Shown piece after piece: positions 63,501-64,000 of a stretch of 64,000 nucleotides of DNA. Every line of letters begins with the position of its first letter. Position 1 is the stretch's first letter. The position numbers and the translations under genes were made by a program. The notes under the pieces are model-generated. The model did not search any database, was not told where the DNA came from, and worked only from the letters and a program-made list of their open reading frames with translations. Location of the stretch: contig OX485803.1 in the NCBI GenBank assembly GCA_950295325.1, positions 27,528,001 to 27,592,000 of the forward strand. The letters run 5' to 3'. The DNA is from Polytrichum commune. Lineage: Eukaryota > Streptophyta > Polytrichopsida > Polytrichales > Polytrichaceae.

Positions 63501-63725
63501 GAAGACTACAATGAAGATGAGGGTAGACCACATCTAGATGAAAATGGCATACAGGATGCAGAGGGCTCCCGGCCGACCAAGAAGATAATTTTCTCACAAC
63601 GTGACCGAGAGTTGCATCTTCGGAGCGCGACTCCCCAAACGGATGATGATTGCAGCACAGACGAGTCTGAAGAGGACCCAAGATGTGTCGAAGCAAATGA
63701 TCCCACAGTACGGATTCGAACGTAA
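60528..63725 (+). CDS. hAT-superfamily transposase, 1,065 residues
   Basis: Start chosen at the ATG at 60528 (MPRRNDAWDHWYE), just after an acceptor. N-terminal BED-like zinc finger: C28, C31 and H45 (CRFCPF, AHLGY). The catalytic region (DUF659-like) shows CCDGWDNVQNR with Asp near 231, CTDNAPVM with Asp near 292, and GCAAHCLDLLL. ETRFATNFIMIDRLL follows. The C-terminal hAT dimerisation block CSASACERNWSMYSYVHNKSRNRL has the likely catalytic Glu near 609. It is followed by a very acidic stretch (EEDDNEDDVDPN) and about 350 residues of Ser/Arg/Pro-rich tail, longer than most hAT proteins. hAT transposases excise and reinsert DNA with 8-bp target duplications. Frame fully open; it may be active or domesticated. 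I could not identify its terminal repeats inside the window. Confidence 0.88.
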   Translation: MPRRNDAWDHWYEDKGMVPGKSQRQVKCRFCPFVISYRGNRMLAHLGYRPPVGGACDVSTCRMVPPHIRVLFEHCGGIVPLHVGIVNEDSPVPDIVPLEPIIADSVISETEPLLMSQSTQHSDVVIYGTPPRELRQLNITEGFNVSTKQLLDRAWATAFYEANIPFNIVRHPAFVHAVRETARHRMPAYTPPSYNAIRTKLLTDKNVDLDRQVKEKMGNSVEKYGVTICCDGWDNVQNRPLLNVLQCGTKGDVFLGTIDTTGNHKDHVYVAAQIQPFVEKVGRHNVVKICTDNAPVMASAARDLIQANPDLYFQGCAAHCLDLLLEDWGKEEWVKKLVKKARHICVFIKNHHASQAIFRRLSPNLSLRLPVETRFATNFIMIDRLLQVRNALERMVVDEDWPTLMRDMRRRSRTSYMKGSAVRSFIRSDGFWNTCENFLYMVIPVVKALRVFDGKAPAMGMAWRVMHDLQTHIRGFSKPPFRLSPELAANAMLTFQNRWRLMLNDLHWAGAMLNPLLRGWAPLHEDENSRTILNRVLRRLAQDEDTYVQILHQYQDFLENRGPFADSTDPSVHAAPLHEWWDAMGGGAKALQTIARRILAQVCSASACERNWSMYSYVHNKSRNRLKHSRAEDLVYIYTNSRLIRHRRGPRPAQWYELNEVHSDDDLDEEDDNEDDVDPNDRAGNDDDNNVDDIDFDLDDLDSENHDSEDEDGNGSDGNLGVFDFDEPDVPQHNDGMHDDHEGSIGGPPFETLHTGQGFRPAHNVAMGASENVGIEVDSLQPRSDSLSFGEGDNVLPANEPTHVQQDPLPARIHSESMDASLISNHRIEDQTPNVPEIPTTRFRALQRTASTSTVQVHAQGQRRPLTRSIANTSRLGVSRATAVGATLVAIHNVSRNVTTEAPRRQSVRRHVVENIPIAIPSALVSLPHSQSNGTCGLGVGGGSTTGDVFIDGSRDEVHSSRGTGGGRQRTTRGVKRTRKRYQGRSLPFTAEDYNEDEGRPHLDENGIQDAEGSRPTKKIIFSQRDRELHLRSATPQTDDDCSTDESEEDPRCVEANDPTVRIRT

Positions 63726-64000
63726 TGGTTTTGCACAAATGTGGTATTTCGGTGCTCCCACGTACTCCCATAATTTATTACTTACGTCAAAATTGATACA
63801 AGTTACAACCTTAGGGCCTTCGGTAAGACATTTAGACCACAAAGCGAACGTTACCTTCGAAGTTGTAACATTTTATTATAGTAATAAAATTATTTATTGC
63901 ATGTTTTTAAAAAAATTTAAAATACAATATGGTTGTCAACTTAGCATTGCAATTAATGTCCAATAACATGTTATGCCTTTATTAATTACTATTTTGTATA
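63726..64000. other. 3' flank of the hAT gene
   Basis: A+T-rich, no feature seen; the element's 3' terminus, if present, is likely beyond the window. Confidence 0.5.

Noticed and set aside
1-64000. tRNA, rRNA or riboswitch genes
   Set aside because: I saw none; the only tRNA-related sequences are primer-binding sites of the LTR elements.

Overview
The window is nuclear DNA of a land plant, made almost entirely of transposable elements. Evidence for a plant: spliceosomal introns, TTTAGGG-type telomere repeats, chromovirus and other Ty3/gypsy elements, hAT and MULE-type transposases. The protein families feel most like a fern, lycophyte or bryophyte, but that is an impression and not proof. 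I see no ordinary single-copy host gene, rRNA or tRNA.

Layout. 1-2507: degenerate non-coding repeats, probably including an LTR. 2508-7500: a decayed Ty3/gypsy element truncated inside integrase. 8097-9292 and 23722-26201 (minus strand): two halves of one SWIM zinc-finger, MULE-like transposase gene. The gene is split by Giant element 1 (9293-23721, 14.4 kb), which has terminal inverted repeats beginning AACACTA and a 4-bp target duplication GAAG. Removing the insert and one GAAG restores the host reading frame. 26600-27428: minisatellite, inverted repeat and pyrimidine-rich tract. 27429-60285: Giant element 2, a second copy in opposite orientation with the same terminal repeats and target duplication AATA. 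It is about 18 kb once its nested retroelements are removed. The nest is a solo LTR (T0, duplication TCCCC) split by a chromovirus (T1, 44860-58758, duplication ATGGA), itself split by another LTR element (T2, 49559-56604, duplication ATGAG) of the T0 family. 60528-63725: a long hAT transposase gene.

Contents of the giant elements. Both carry the same cargo in the same order: (i) a probable RNase H-fold transposase (DUF7869/Sola-like by motif and 4-bp duplication, not verified); (ii) an array of a 22-bp palindrome upstream of it; (iii) 2-3 kb of non-coding DNA with a foldback and telomere-like repeats; (iv) a multi-exon gene that in copy 2 reads as a ParB-like domain, a degenerate DNA-methyltransferase domain, a Pro/Gln-rich linker and, apparently through one further phase-0 splice, an FCP1-type HAD phosphatase domain; (v) two exons encoding a Ser-rich protein with a Lys/Glu/Ala tail.

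The palindrome has 10-bp arms GTTTGGGTCG and CGACCCAAAC around two variable bases. I count by eye about 75-80 copies including degenerate ones, all inside the two giant elements. They sit upstream of the transposase, in introns of the ParB-like gene and twice within one of its exons. The spacers differ completely between arrays while the palindrome is kept, which suggests a binding site. A ParB-like protein beside many palindromes resembles a ParB/parS arrangement; that is inference. Both copies carry lesions, and they are in different genes.
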